This document shows positions 1 through 12,849 of a stretch of 64,000 bases of DNA, piece by piece (position 1 is the stretch's first letter; every line of letters begins with the position of its first letter). This DNA comes from Schistosoma mansoni. Its lineage: Eukaryota; Platyhelminthes; Trematoda; Strigeidida; Schistosomatidae. The DNA is taken from contig NC_031495.1 in NCBI RefSeq assembly GCF_000237925.1, positions 29,890,679 through 29,954,678 of the forward strand, in the 5' to 3' direction. The notes below the pieces were generated by a model. That model was not told the origin of the DNA and did not search any database. It saw only the letters and a program-made list of their open reading frames with translations. The translations under genes were made by a program, and so were the position numbers.

Positions 1-899
1 AAAGTTGAAATTTGACCACTAGTCTAAGTAACTCGTCATTACAGTAAAAATCGGGATAATTCAGTTAGTCATTTAGGGAAGAATCGCTAACTGACAACGT
101 CAGTGGCTGTGGCGAGGATTTAATCTTAACAAGGAGCACTGATTTCTTCAGTATTACACTTGTCTTCTAATGCGTGCTACTTTCCACGAAGCCTTGATCT
201 GGGACTGTCTGTCTCTTGCCTCTAGTTACTTAAGACGAAATAAAATTAGTCACCATATTGAATTATTCAGACTAATGACCATATTCCAACTTGATCGTTC
301 TGGTTTGTTTAGCATTATAAACTAGATTACATGACACGATTTACCACTTAGTTGTTAATTAATGTTAGTATAAACTATTAATTATATTTTGTTGTTTCTA
401 TATATGATTAGATTATTGAAATCTAGATATGTTTATTTCAAACTGTAGTGTTTAATAATCGTAGAACTTAACTTTATGTGATTGATTTTAAACTGATTAG
501 CAAACTTATTAGAACTTATTTTTATACAGCACATCCACATAGTAATCAATATGAAAGTTCAAATGTTAGTAATTCCCACCAGTTGTATATTAAATATGCT
601 TAATATAAAGATTAGATGATATTCGTTTTACCTCCTTGAAGGTCCAGCCTAAACATACTTATTTCAACTTTTATATGTGTATATAAACCTACGTACTGTT
701 TAAGCCTTATACATTTTCAGCATGCTTATAACTTATTTTAGATGACACGTAACGCAAAGCTATACAAATGAAAAAATACACTCAGAGATTAAGAAGTACT
801 AACATATAAAATGTTAAACTGTATTGAATTGTAACCTGTAACATGTAAATAAGCGGTTTGAAAATGATGTAAATAACTAGTGCATTTTATTTTTTTTAG
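1..899. other. Upstream intron DNA of the PLB-like gene
   Basis: AT-rich. I looked for upstream PLBD exons and saw none. The exon at 900 starts with the last two bases of a codon, so a further upstream exon must exist. Confidence 0.5.
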
Positions 900-3800
900 A
901 TTCTCAGAAAATTCCTGGTTTTGCTATCACATTTTCTTCATATCCAACATTAACCAGTTCAGTTGATGATTTCTATTTGACAAGTGCAAATCTGGTAAGT
1001 TAATATTTTAATAGAGAAAGTCGTGTTGTTCCGAGAGCAGTTTTTGTTCTGAATTAAGAATAGTTGAAATACGAAAAAACTAAACAGAAAGCACGAAATA
1101 CAATGGACAGCTCGGAATCAATTAAAAAATTTGGACTTCGCAGATGACCTAGCCCTTCTGTCCCATACACACGAACAAATGCAGATGAAAACAACTAGTG
1201 CAGCAACAGCCTCTGCATCAGTAGGCCTCAACAATGGAAAAATCTAGATCCTCAAATACATCGTGAAGAACACCGACCCGATCTCCCTTGATGGAGAAAC
1301 TGTGGAAGATGTGGAATCATTCACGTACCTGAGAAGCATCATCGATGAACTAGGAGGATCTATTGTAGATGTAAAGGCGAGGATTAGCAAAGCAAGGGCC
1401 GCATTCCTACAATTGAAGAACATATGGAACTCAAAACAACTGTCAGCCAATATCAGAATCAGAATCTCCAATACGAACGTCGAAACAGTTTTACTGTACG
1501 GAGCTGAAACTTGGAGAACTACCACAAGCATCATCAAAAAGTACAAGTATTTATAAACAATTGTCTACGCAAGATACTTAATGTCCATTGGCTATATACC
1601 ATAATCAACAGCCTACTGTGGGAGAGNNNNNNNNNNNNNNNNNNNNNNNNNNNNNNNNNNNNNNNNNNNNNNNNNNNNNNNNNNNNNNNNNNNNNNNNNN
1701 NNNNNNNNNNNNNNNNNNNNNNNNNNNNNNNNNNNNNNNNNNNNNNNNNNNNNNNNNNNNNNNNNNNNNNNNNNNNNNNNNNNNNNNNNNNNNNNNNNNN
1801 NNNNNNNNNNNNNNNNNNNNNNNNNNAAATACTAATTGATCAATATCTAGTCATTATAATGAAAGATTATTTGCACGATTATTCAGAGCAATATATTTGT
1901 TTTATTTTACTTAAACACATAAACATTGGTACAAAGAGGTACTGGATACATATGTGACACATAAGTCACTTTGTTAGTGTGTAGGCTGTGGTATTGCTCG
2001 GGTACTCAGGTGGTTTTCTTAGGAGGCCATAACCGGAGCCTCTGACCTACAGGTCTAATCCACAAGACAGTGGAGCGACGTCAGGAGATCCAGTCTTATG
2101 GTAGCTGGTGACCAACAGTAGGTTCATATGCCTTTTGCTCCCTCAGGATCCTGGATCCCATGTACATCATTGGTTTGGAATCAGGTTTTTCCAACTCCCC
2201 AAGGTGGATGTTCCATGGCCACCAATCCGGTTAAGGCGCCAGACATCTGCTTTGCATCCTCTCAATTTGACAAACACCATCCCTGCCACGAGCAGGCAGT
2301 AAGCAGGATGTGACTTGTTGAAAGTGATTAATACGCGTGACCATGTGAGAGACTCTTAATTTACAGTTTGAGTCAGTATACTCAGTTGTCACGTAATTAA
2401 TGAAGTTGTAGCTAATTACGAGTGGAAAACGTATACTAATATTTCATCCACCAGGAAATACTCATATTTGCAACCAATGGGAAGTGATTACTGCTATTGT
2501 TTTATTGAGGTAGTTTTCTACAATCTGTTTAAAATCATAAAATGATTTTAAAACACTAGTTATAGAACTGGTTGTGAAAGAAGTATCTTACATATTTTTG
2601 TAAAATGTTGTTTCACAGTTTAACGTCAATCTTGAATAAAAAAGGAAGCTATGATTTTTATTTGTATACCAGACTATTACCGAAACTACCAATAATGTAT
2701 ATAACTATTCGTTATGGAATATTGTTCGTAATGGTAGCAAAAATTCTGTATTTACATTTATGCGTGGTATGGTTGCCAATCGTTTGGCCAAAACAGGGGA
2801 CGAATGGATTGAATATTTCAAGTACAACAACAGTGGAACGTAAGTCATCTGTCACATTCCTCGGTTGTAATTAAGAAACGCTAGTACGTGACGTTCTCAA
2901 AGTTCTTTTGATTTACAGTTTACATCACGTACTGACTTTAATTAGGCAACCGATGAAAACCAAGGATCAATAAATAGGTGCTTCGTGCAAGTATAGTACT
3001 CCCTAGAAATGCAGACTCACAACTTTGTCAGACCTTCAGATCTCACGACGAAAGCGTTTCTATTAGATCGCTGAGTCGACATCCACTGGTCTGCACTTTC
3101 AGATTTAGTCAAATTAGTGAACAGTAAAAGCGAAGCGGATCGTACAGTAAATTAGATCACATATCATGCCTTAAACATATTTTTAAATCATTTATTTAAC
3201 CAGAGATTTTTTTAACTTTTGGACCATCTGATTATAAAAGCTTACAATTATATACAGCAATGATCGCAATCTCAGTAAATCCATACATACAATTCTCATT
3301 CCTCAAGCAGTATTTGTTCAGACCCAAAAAAACTTTAGATCGTATATTGACTTGAAAAACACCTGTCTTTAAAAAAATTTCCGTTTAAACTCTTTAAAAT
3401 TATCATTTCTACTCCACCAGAAACCTAAAACTGAATAAGTAGTTAACATAAGTGCTGTGAGTTAAGTTGATTGTGAATTCTAAATGTGTAGTTATTTTGA
3501 TCAAAGCCCATAGATTACCTTGTACATATGGTGATAATTTGAAATTTATGGTCTCAACATTAATTTACTTATCAAATAAAAAGTTATTATCACAAAGGGG
3601 TTTTTGTGGATATTATAGTATTTTAATAGTTGAGTTCATTAGTCAATTGAAGCTAGACCACTATGGAAAAAGTTATTGTTATATAACAAAGATCACAAAC
3701 TAATGATCTAAAAAATACCACTTAAATTATTCATATTCGCTAATTTCTTGTTACTTTGTGATTTTAATTTAACTGTAAAGTGTTCAGTTCAAAGTTTGTT

Positions 3801-6800
3801 TATAAAATGTAATCAACTAGTAATTAACTAACGATGTCTTCAATTCCATGTTAAAATGTTGATAAATCACGACATAAATCTAATGTACACTTTCGTGCAT
3901 AAAGTACTTACCTATCAGTTAAATTACTCATATGGAACAAACAGTTACTACTGGATTACATTTGGAAAATAACTTTTATTTTGTTGGGTATTTTCGATGA
4001 TAAGTGATCAAGTAAAAGACAGTCTACAGTCTTTTTGTAAATACTTAGGACTTGATAGTAGAGTTGCATTTTCAGTTATTTTTCATTTTGTTTGCATCAT
4101 TACGAATTTACGAGTTACCATATTAGTTTTACATAACAATATTTATCTATATAAAAAGCATCAAAGTCATAACAAAATGTTTGTCATTATACTTATATCA
4201 CATTTAATTGTTTATCATGAAAGTATAATAATCAGTGGATGATATTTGACGCTAAATAGTGGCCAAGAAATAAAGGATCGCTTATGATTGCTGAACAACT
4301 ACCGTGAGTAATTCATATTCTTATATTTTACTAAAGGGTATATGTTAAAGCTTTGTATAAATTCTATCTAGTAAACTCACTTGTGAACTCTCATATAGAA
4401 ATATACAAAATGAGTAGATTGATACTCTCAAAACAGTTGATTCAGTTCTTAGTAGTATAACAATAAGAAACTACTCACCTCAGAACATTAAATCAACAGT
4501 TTCTATGTGTTGATGCTATGCTTCAATATCACTATCGTAAGAATCGTAGTAACTGTATCCATAGGTAAACGCTGTTGTTTACTCACAGAACCTGAAAATA
4601 TTTGGCCTGAGGCAGATGGAACAAAACGCTAAGAACTATCATATGCTATTTAAAATAAAATTGAATACTTAGGCCTCATTTAAGTCAGTCTACAGACATA
4701 TAATCTATTGTTTCCAAATACTAAATTTTACTGACTTAAGATATACACCTAAAACACTTAAAGAATCCCACGCAATTCAGACTAACAACTAGCGACTATA
4801 GATTTTCCGTCCGAAAATTAAGTGGCTTAGCATACATGACCCGTATCTACAGGCTTATAACCCTTATAATTCTACAAATAATTTTGGGATCAATAATGAT
4901 TGTGATACCACTTGAAATAGTGAATCTGTGCTTACCACCTATTTTATCTTGAAATGTTGGAATACGCAGCTCGACTAGATGTATTTGGTAATGTTGCGCC
5001 CTCCGACTTAGAATAGCTCAATAGCGAATTGTCTGTATTGTCCTTTTAAAAAACGCCGCCACTATTTTCTATTTTTCAGAAGCGGATAATACATTATGAA
5101 TATCGTTGTCAACAGTTAAATGTTTTCAACTATTTGTACTCTTAGGATTCAACTTGTTATTGGGATTTTCGAAAAAAAAAGATTACCTAGAAGTTGTTTT
5201 AGATATTTCTGTTTCTAGCGGTTTCTCGGGTGTTTATTTTTTATCTTTGAACAAAACTTGCAGTTTTCCAAAAAGGTACTTATTTATGGACAAATGGTTT
5301 TTTTGCAATCGTAGATTATTAAGTTTTGGCGTAGACAAACTAGATAAATTTTACTTTGGATTTCTAACTAGTCATTTTCTCGAGAATCCTAGTCAGAAAA
5401 CCGACATAGTTCAAACTTATAATATTCTCAACTCCTTAGTGGTTTTATATCACGACGATGATAAATACTTTCAAATAATTGTATGGATTACTAGCATATC
5501 CACTGACCATATATTTGTGGTGAATGAGAATACGAGTGGGGACAATCGAATGTATTTTAGCAAACATTACAGAATATCTCATTAAAATATGAGAACCATA
5601 TAGTGAACAGTTAATTTGCAAAATAACAATCACTTGTCTCAATTCGACTGTTTCTTCTGCAAATATCCGTCCATAGTCTCCGATTATAATTGTTCATGCA
5701 TTTCCGTACCGATTGCGTGCCGTCTCCGTTCTCTCCTTATCGATCTTCTACTAAAATACATTCAATGCCCGACCATCACCATATACTACTTATGTGGATA
5801 TCAGTAACCCATACCACATATTTACTACCAGTTATTTCAGACTATGGATGTAATATTAAATGAATCGTATCTCTACTTTTGTGTGATCATATTTAGCTTA
5901 GTTCATAAACTGATGAATTACAGCTGTGACATTCTCTCTGATGAATTTAGCTAACATAAAATCAATAAGATATAAAACACTGCTAGTTAATTAATTTATT
6001 CTTCAGTTTATATTAGATATTTCCATGAAAATGATATTATTCATATGTACTGTATAAATTTATTTCTGTGTAGGGGAATAGTGTCTAGTCTTGATGTAAC
6101 AAAAATACTGGCAATTCAAGGTTACTGGGCCAGTTATAATCTACCGTAAGTTTTTATTCAATAGTCTTAACAATTTAGTATTGTATTTTCAAATATTCAT
6201 TAGAACTAAAAGATTACTTATCGATTTATTATAACAGTTGAAAAACTCGGAGAACATATTGGTGTTTTCCAAGTATAACAAAATATCAGTAGAGAACGGA
6301 ATCATTCTTTTAGGAACTGATTATCTGAATCTAATGGTATTTCATTGAGTGTTTCTTTCTTTACTAAAATTTAAATGTAGTATCTTGCAATCCAAAAACA
6401 CTGAGGATTATCTATAATTCATCGTTGTTCATGGAATAAAAGTTGGTCATTTAACGTCGTCGAGGAATAGAAGAAAATAAAATCACTTTATTTTTACATA
6501 AAATCTCTTACTAGGACAATTTTCGATGAACGCTTCTGTAAATCTGAAAGAATATGGAACTTCGGAAAGTAAATGTGTTTTCAGGATACCAAATCTCCTT
6601 TGCCTGAAACCAGAGGTAAAGAGGTGGTTATCTTTCAAGGACAAATCATCAAGAATTTTGTACGGCTTTTTATATTTCTAGACAGCAAATAGTTCATAGT
6701 TAGTAGGCTACCACAAAAGTTTGATTATTAGCTCAAGGGATAACACTTCACCATTTGACATCAAAAATGAAGCTAATGGGTAGCAGAAGTACATATTTTT

Positions 6801-9800
6801 GATCATGCAACTGTATTTCTACCAGCCGGAAGATTCTAAATTGTAAACAGAATCACATTAAGTAAAAAAATTTTTGAGAATCGCTTAGCGTCATTTCGGA
6901 CTTCGAGTCTTTTAAACTACGTATTTCACGTTTAGCTTCCTATTACAGTTGACATTATTCCCTCTTTTCTGCTTTTCTCCACTTCATTAATTTCGCCTCT
7001 TGATGTTCTGTTTCGACTTATGGCAACTTGAATCATACCAGATCTCTTGTCATTTATGACGAACATATTGAAAAGATTGTAAGCTACTTCAAAACTTCAA
7101 TATAGAAAATAAATTCGTCTGTAAATCTTTAACTGCGTGTAGTCGTTCGTATGATGTAGAGTAGACAGATTAAAAATAAACCACTGTTTAATAGTAAAGT
7201 GTCTTCTCTAGAATCACACAGTTAACGGAAAATTCTCATGCTTGGATTAGTGCCCACTGATTTGAGTTTGCGTGACACCATAATATGAAGCTAAATTACA
7301 CGTTGGAGCAGTGAATAGAACCTATATTTATGTTTAGTGTGATAATAATCTGGTCAAATGTTTACGCATGTTAAAAATTGTTTTGAGCTTGATGCTCATC
7401 ATGGTTTGTCAACTGTTCAACTCCAATCGACTTTAATATTTCATCGTCATATCCAGCTTTCAACATAAGTTATTGCTTATAGATTTAGAACTTGAGCGAT
7501 TTTAATCTAATTCTGAGCTCTTATTCCAACTTCTTTTTTGTCCAGGTTTATTGATGATATCTACATACTCAGTGGAACAAAGAATATGGCCAAAATACAT
7601 GGAGACTGGTATGTACACAATATGACAACAAGGGCTAAAATTTTTCGTCGTGATCATCACAAAGTTGTTGACTTTCCAAGTATGATGTCGCTTATGAGGC
7701 AAGTCTAACTGTAACTTTGGTTTTATTGCTATGATAGTTCGCCAACAATTGATACTTTACCAACATTAAGGATACTGTGATAAATTTTAGATTTATGATT
7801 TGACTAGATTCTGGAAAGTTTATGCAACACATTATTACACACTTCTAACTTAAATGCAATTAAGTAGTAACCTTAGAGTTTGTGCTTTTGAATAATGGTT
7901 GTAGGACGAGAGTATGTAATCAAATTCAGTCTAACTAACTTAATGTTACATAAGACATCTTTTGTCGTAATTCTATATGGTATAACTGCGTGATTATTCT
8001 ACAGAATTCCCAATCACAGCACGAATTATTTTTAAGACCTGCTTTCTTAGTACCCCTAGTAAATAAATCCATTTTTTATTTTAATATACTCTGTAAGGGC
8101 GAATTCAATGTGTTTGGTGCTAAGACACTTTTACTTCCTCACAAGAAACGAATATTTGTCGATCCCACGCCTTTTCTCAGTTCTTTGAAGATATCAGTTA
8201 ATCCATTTACGATACGTAGTGCAGTATTTTGTCCAAATATTATATACACTGGCATTAAACAAAACTACGTAAATCCTTGACAAGAACCAGTCGTTAGTGT
8301 TATCTATCATAAGGTATTATGAGTTTTAAAATTCGAATTTTTAAGTGTCATTTCGTTAAAGGACGTATTTTCTACCTTCAGATATAATGACTTCATGAAT
8401 GATCCATTATCTGCTTGTCCATGTAAACCTCCGTACACAAGTAACAAAGCTATATCAGCACGAGATGAGCTGAATGATCCGAAAGGACAGTATCCAATTC
8501 GGTCGTGGTCCTACCGCCTACATGGAGGAACAGACGCTAAAATTGTTGACTTATCGATGACTATTCAAGTAAGTTGAACAGATATTGAGAAGTCGAAAGA
8601 GAAACAGAACCTGATATTTTGGAAATCTTTAATGATGGTGGTCCAGTCTTAGTTAAGTGAACTGATATATTAACCAGAGTATGAGAACTGGATAAAATCC
8701 TATCTTTCTGATCTGCAACACTGATCAATCTATTTTGTAAGAGTGCATTAATAAACGTGTTGTGATAACCAAAAACAATCACTTTGACTGATAGTCTAAA
8801 ATACTATCCTCTATAGCCATACGATACTTATCTGGTTCGCGTGAAAAATAATATCTGGGAAACAAGCCTGGTTTTAGACCTGGACGTGGATCAGATATCC
8901 ATCTTTCATCTGCTTCTAAGACAGAAGTACTCAAAGACGTTCGACGATGGTAGTATTTCTTGACATTAAGACAGTATCCAAATCTGTTGAAAGGTGTATC
9001 AAGGCAGTACATATGTCTCCTGAAAGTTCTCTATTATTTTATTATTTATTTAAACATATAAATATTGGTACAAGGAAGCACCAGATACATATGCGCCGCA
9101 CAAATCTCATTCGATTTGTGTGAGGGCTGTGATACTGCCCGGGTGCCCAAACTGAAGCAGGTGATTTTCCTAGGGGGCCACACCCGGAGCCTTTGACCTA
9201 AAGGTCTAACCCACAAGGCAGTGGAGCATCGTGGAGATGCAGTCCCATGGTAGCCGGTGACCAACGATTGGTTCATACGCCATTTGTTCCATTAGGATAC
9301 TGGAGCCCATATGCACCATTGGTTTGGAATCAGGGTTTTCCAACTCCCCTAGGTGGACTCGCCATGTCCAACAATTGAACACTGATGGTCAAGTCAGAAC
9401 TCATGAGAAACTATCCCCAGAACTGTAAGCCTCCAGTAACATTCGTCAGGATTTCCCACTATCCTCATTTTATACTGTGCAGCAATCCCCTCTATATTAC
9501 TCTATGATAGCGAAGTAGTCTTTGGAAGTACGAATTCGTAGGCTACAGGCTTTCCGTCATAGGTACCTTCGAAGAATCGCTCGCGTTTCTTGGAATGACT
9601 GAGTGGACAGTTTTGAAGTTAAGTATGGGGTACTAGGCAAAGGTAGCAAATCGTTTGATGGGGTAGTGAATTTTCATTGACGTACGTCCAACCATCGCCT
9701 ACTTCGACGAGCGATGCTTGTTAGTGCAGGAGTGGGTTGGAAGAAAGTTGCGGACGGCCAAACTAAAACGTAGGATCTGTCCATGAAGTCATTGGCCGTG

Positions 9801-12054
9801 AGTTTAAGCCATTTAGATAGAGCTGGACTACTGGGTTGGAGTCCGCGTGATATTAAATAAACCCAACCACTGCCTACCTCGATGAGAGTTGTTAGCCGAT
9901 ATAGAAGTAGGATGAAACAAAACCAAGGGTAGTCGGACTAGAACGTAGGATCTGTCCATGAAGTCCTTGAGTGCTGGTTTAAATTATGTAGGTATACAAA
10001 TATTACCTGGTTGAGGCTCGCGTGATGACCACGACCAGTCGGTGGAAACAGTGGGTGAAATGACTCAGAGTTGGTCATAATAGTGCAGATGCATCCAGTC
10101 TTTATATTCCTCTAGGTCTACAGTCCTAGTATTCTTTCAGATATACTTTTTCATTCATTATTCTCAAACCATATTCTTAATGTTTAGTCTTTCTAGTTAT
10201 CACTACTACTGCATTTTTTGACTCCTTAGTTATTTATCTTGTTAATTTCGTCCTTACATGATGTGGTAAGTCAACTTGGAATATTGCACGTTTGTCCCAG
10301 GCTCTATGGTGATTATGGCTGACTTCGAAATTAAGATACGCAGCTCAGGTGGATGCTTTTGGTATTGTTGATTTCTCTGAACTAGATTGCCAAATTATGC
10401 TGATCAAATACTGAGCTACAATGGTAACAATCCAACAGCAGTTCTACATACAGACATTCAAAAGAGACAAAACACATTGCAGAATTCTCACCACACGGAG
10501 AGTTGGAGCAACTCATCTATCTGTTTTTCATAAAATTGGCGAATCAACTCATCATCATAAAATCGATTTCAGAAACTCGGGAACGCGTAGCGCTGATGTG
10601 TGTACGAAACCTTAGAAATCACCGCGAGGAATTTAGAACCTTCTGAGATCAATCATTCCACTGCATTTTATCCAGACCAAAAGAAAAAACAGCCAAAGAA
10701 AATAAATTCAAGATCACATCAAAATAAGTCGTACCAACTGCAACAAACAGTACATTAGACGAAGTTGACAACCTCTGGATACACAAACACAAACTGTCAG
10801 AGAAACGACACGATATCTTATCACTGGTAACAATGCATGAAGACAACAGACATAAATTTGACAGGGAAAACGTCGAAATTCTGCATCTGGAGAATCCAAA
10901 GAATGGTAGGAAATCTTAAGATGCATGGGATTCAGATCGATCAGCAACTAATAAACATATCGAATTAGACCTGACCTATCATCCATTTGAAAAACACCAA
11001 TCAGTAACCTGATCAGAGGTAAATGAAACAAAACAGCAAACTTAAGTACGAAAACAAACTAATACAATGAAACCAATGAGTACAATTAATTATAAACAGG
11101 GGTAACAGAGTACCCGTAAAGCCCACTACTATATGAATTAATCCCTGATAATGTTTAGAATCATCTAGTTCAGACAACTCAACAACAATGATGATTGAAT
11201 TAATTTTAAGCAAGTTACTAATGAATTATTTTTTCTCTTGAATCTGAGCATTTATACTGACATTCATTCATTCGAACACTTCCTCTCGAAGTTGTTCATT
11301 CTAAAACTTGCAGTAAGCCCACTCAACTAGTGTATTATATGTTTCTGCTCGCTGTAATTTAGACGTTTAATCCACTACGTAAAATTATGTGCGAGTCTGA
11401 TTGAGCGTGTGTCTGCAAATCAATCTTGAATCTATTCTCTCCTCATTGGTTGTAAATAAAGACAATCAATAATTTATCTACAGTTGCTCAACACACACAC
11501 TCGTTTCCCTGCATGCTTGCTTTCTACACGCTTGTGGATTTTACTAATTTTTAACAATAAACTATCTCTATAACTGGTGTTCGGGCTTTTGAATAATCTC
11601 GAGTAAATCCATAATTCTGCTAGGAGATTTAGCCTGCGTTAAATACTCAGTTAAAGGGATACTATTTATTGGAGTCAGATATGGAGAAAATTAACCTCTA
11701 CAAACTCATCCATGTAGTTCCGTAGGATTTGTTATAATTTCTCTGTGATAGTTGGCAAGTACTTCAGAGGCTATTGTTCAAAACAAAAGCATGTTATTAA
11801 TTTCCGTTAATATTAGCAATAGCCATATCTAACGACAACACCCTTTATATTTTTAGCTCAACATGATTGCAATCAGTGGACCAACCTACGACAACTTGCC
11901 TCCATTTCGCTGGTCACTAATTAAAGACGTGGAGAAACCCTTGATGCACCCAGATAAATGGCAGTTCCCACCTGTGGTCACCAGGTTCATCGACTACCTA
12001 TCTAAGAACGGCAATATTTCTGCTAGATTCCTTTCCTTAGAGTCATTGTTTTAG
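900..12054 (+). CDS. Phospholipase B-like protein (PLBD / lamina ancestor family), 3' part of a multi-exon gene
   Basis: Exons read by homology and splice phase: 900-994, 2673-2839, about 4224-4303, 6074-6145, 7546-7698, 8382-8568, 11857-12054. The peptides follow the known family order: SSVDDFYLTSANL, then ITETTNN, MVANRLAKTGDEW, KYNNSGT, YNNQWMIFDAK, GSLMIAEQLPG, YWASYNLP, KIFRRDHHKVVDFPSMMSLM, RYNDFMNDPLSAC, KAISARDELNDPKGQYP, HGGTDAKI, then DNLPPFRWS and HPDKWQFPPVVTRF at the end. PLBD proteins are lysosomal or secreted Ntn-type hydrolases; the N-terminal signal, the nucleophile region and the start codon are not in the exons seen. Donors are GT except for GC at 7699. The end is TAG at 12052-12054 with AATAAA at 12063. 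Introns hold an RTE fragment, LINE pieces and a sequence gap. Oddity: exon 3 carries a TAG (4257-4259) and its AG leaves the frame off by one, so the gene may be decaying or the assembly may have errors here. Family call sure; integrity unsure. Confidence 0.88.
1079..1626 (+). mobile_element. RTE-lineage LINE fragment, 5'-truncated, cut by gap
   Basis: In PLB-like intron 1. It reads [92 protein letters not shown] and FINNCLRKILNVHW, matching the C-terminal third of the element at 29931-33106 but clearly diverged. It starts just before the FADD box and runs into the N gap at 1627. One in-frame TAG follows NNGKI. Confidence 0.85.
1627..1826. other. Assembly gap
   Basis: 200 Ns inside PLB-like intron 1. 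It cuts an RTE fragment, so the missing DNA is probably the rest of that repeat. Confidence 1.
1895..2310 (-). repeat. Dispersed repeat A, copy 1
   Basis: Shares long blocks with 9020-9370, such as acataaacattggtacaaag, ccggagcctctgacctacag, ggtagctggtgaccaac and cattggtttggaatcagg. Sense inferred from the TSD-bounded copy at 14342-14603. No coding capacity; lies in PLB-like intron 1 next to the gap. Confidence 0.7.
3594..3670 (-). repeat. Tail fragment of the hammerhead retroposon family
   Basis: Shares aaggggtttttgtgga, a shorter spacer, and gtcaattgaagctagaccac with the 3' tails at 57648-57720 and 39470-39490. No ribozyme or tRNA-like part. In PLB-like intron 2. Confidence 0.65.
4224..4303 (+). 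pseudogene. Damaged exon 3 of the phospholipase B-like gene
   Basis: The stretch reads YNNQWMIFDAK, then TAG (4257-4259), then WPRNKGSLMIAEQLP, and ends at donor GTGAGT at 4304. Both halves match the conserved PLBD segment between NSGT and the YWASYN block, so the stop lies inside a homologous block, not in an intron. The preceding exon ends with two bases of a Thr codon (2839), which needs one base before the Tyr codon. The only AG (4222-4223) abuts the Tyr codon directly, leaving the frame one base short. There is no pyrimidine tract before that AG. Either the exon is decaying or the assembly carries errors. Confidence 0.55.
5495..5820 (+). repeat. Dispersed repeat C, copy 1
   Basis: Shares with 49625-49935, in the same order, the blocks tcaattcgactgtttcttctgcaaat / tcaatcaactgtttcaaac, ccgttctctccttatcgatcttct, and atactacttatgtggatatcagtaacc / atactacctatgtcgatatcagtagc (differences scattered). 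The 3' end is the best kept part. An open frame of 159 codons overlaps it but looks like chance. Confidence 0.55.
9020..9370 (-). repeat. Dispersed repeat A, copy 2
   Basis: Best preserved copy: cataaatattggtacaagga (about 9057), gtgatactgcccgggtgccc, cacacccggagcctttgacc, ggtagccggtgaccaacg, ggtttggaatcagggttttc. Lies in the last PLB-like intron, just upstream of a LINE 3' piece in the other orientation. Confidence 0.7.
9480..10110 (+). mobile_element. LINE 3' coding fragment, same family as 12850-15650, part duplicated
   Basis: Plus-strand reading gives pieces of the polyprotein C-terminus: a degenerate VLLYGSE block near 9500, RIARVSWND near 9570, NHRLLRRAMLVSAGVGWKKV (about 9690-9750), HEVIGRE and LGWSPRD (about 9835). 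The stretch 9865-10050 repeats the motifs of 9690-9850 (two catgaagt blocks, two cgcgtgat blocks), so the tail appears twice, by tandem duplication or two insertions. Confidence 0.65.
10110..11856. other. Last PLB-like intron, right half
   Basis: Moderate GC with no recognised element. A short reading frame, RYAAQVDAFGIVDFSELDCQ (about 10338-10397), has a relative at 4958-5012. Around 11400-11540 there is a repeat-like stretch (gtgtgtctgcaaatcaatct ... acacacacactcg) that I could not assign. Confidence 0.4.
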
Positions 12055-12062
12055 TCCCGTTT

Positions 12063-12068
12063 AATAAA
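12063..12068 (+). terminator. Poly(A) signal of the phospholipase B-like gene
   Basis: AATAAA lies 8 bases after the TAG that ends the last exon. The spacing is short but usual for compact schistosome 3' UTRs. Confidence 0.5.
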
Positions 12069-12849
12069 GATATGAATTACTGTAGATTGCTCTATAATCC
12101 GAAGTTTTGTTAGACATTATTTCTCGAACCTGGTATTATTTACAAAGATCTTTTGAACTGCTTATTTCGTTTGTTGCATACAAATTTTGGTAATACAGGC
12201 CACCAGAAGCAGTACTTGCCACACAAATGGAGTGATAATATCGTGAAAGAATCGATGGGAAAATAGTACAATCAATAAATAAGTGAATAATGATAGTATT
12301 TGATGACAGAGACAGGCTATTTGGAATACGACCGAAGACTCCTTATCTTAATCGTATACATACTGTGTCAGGAAACCATAGTTAATTCACCACTGGCGTC
12401 CATTCTGAGTCACACTATCAAACCATAGTTGCATCATCTCTAAGACTACGACCGAAAAGTCATGATAGACCAATATGAGCCAGTCCAGTGTAGCTATCTT
12501 CGGTACCATTGCGTCATGTTCTTAGCTCAAGATTGAGCAAGCTTACCCAACACTACTATTGAATTGAACACCGGATAAAGGTGTCTGCATAACATTACTT
12601 TGAGACGTTGATTTTCAACAACTCTGACAATGTTCCAGAATTCGTAGTGTGAAAAGGTGATCAATACACTCATCAACTGAAAAGAAACTAGCCTGCTCTT
12701 TACGAATCAGTCCAACGGGTTTAGCATAATCATAGTGTAACAGAAGCCAAAAAGATTGGGAGTAGTCAAAAGTAGATTTGTAACCCAATACTAATTGCAT
12801 AGATTGCGCATGGCCTTTTTAAAGATGAGAGCGACGAACGCTACATTAG
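12069..12849. other. Intergenic, no gene seen
   Basis: Between the PLB-like poly(A) signal and the old LINE. Open frames are short and unlike any family I know. Confidence 0.4.

Noticed and set aside
3000-3120. Possible minus-strand tRNA-like SINE (cgctgagtcgacatcc)
   Set aside because: Box A-like only; box B and ribozyme not found, so too weak to list.
5106-5585. 159-codon open frame on + in PLB-like intron
   Set aside because: Low-complexity, Phe/Leu-rich, no family motif, no splice or poly(A) context, and its end overlaps dispersed repeat C. Likely chance in AT-rich DNA.
11380-11560. Possible LTR-like block with acacacac and tgtgtgtc motifs
   Set aside because: No second copy in the window, no primer-binding site or coding nearby.
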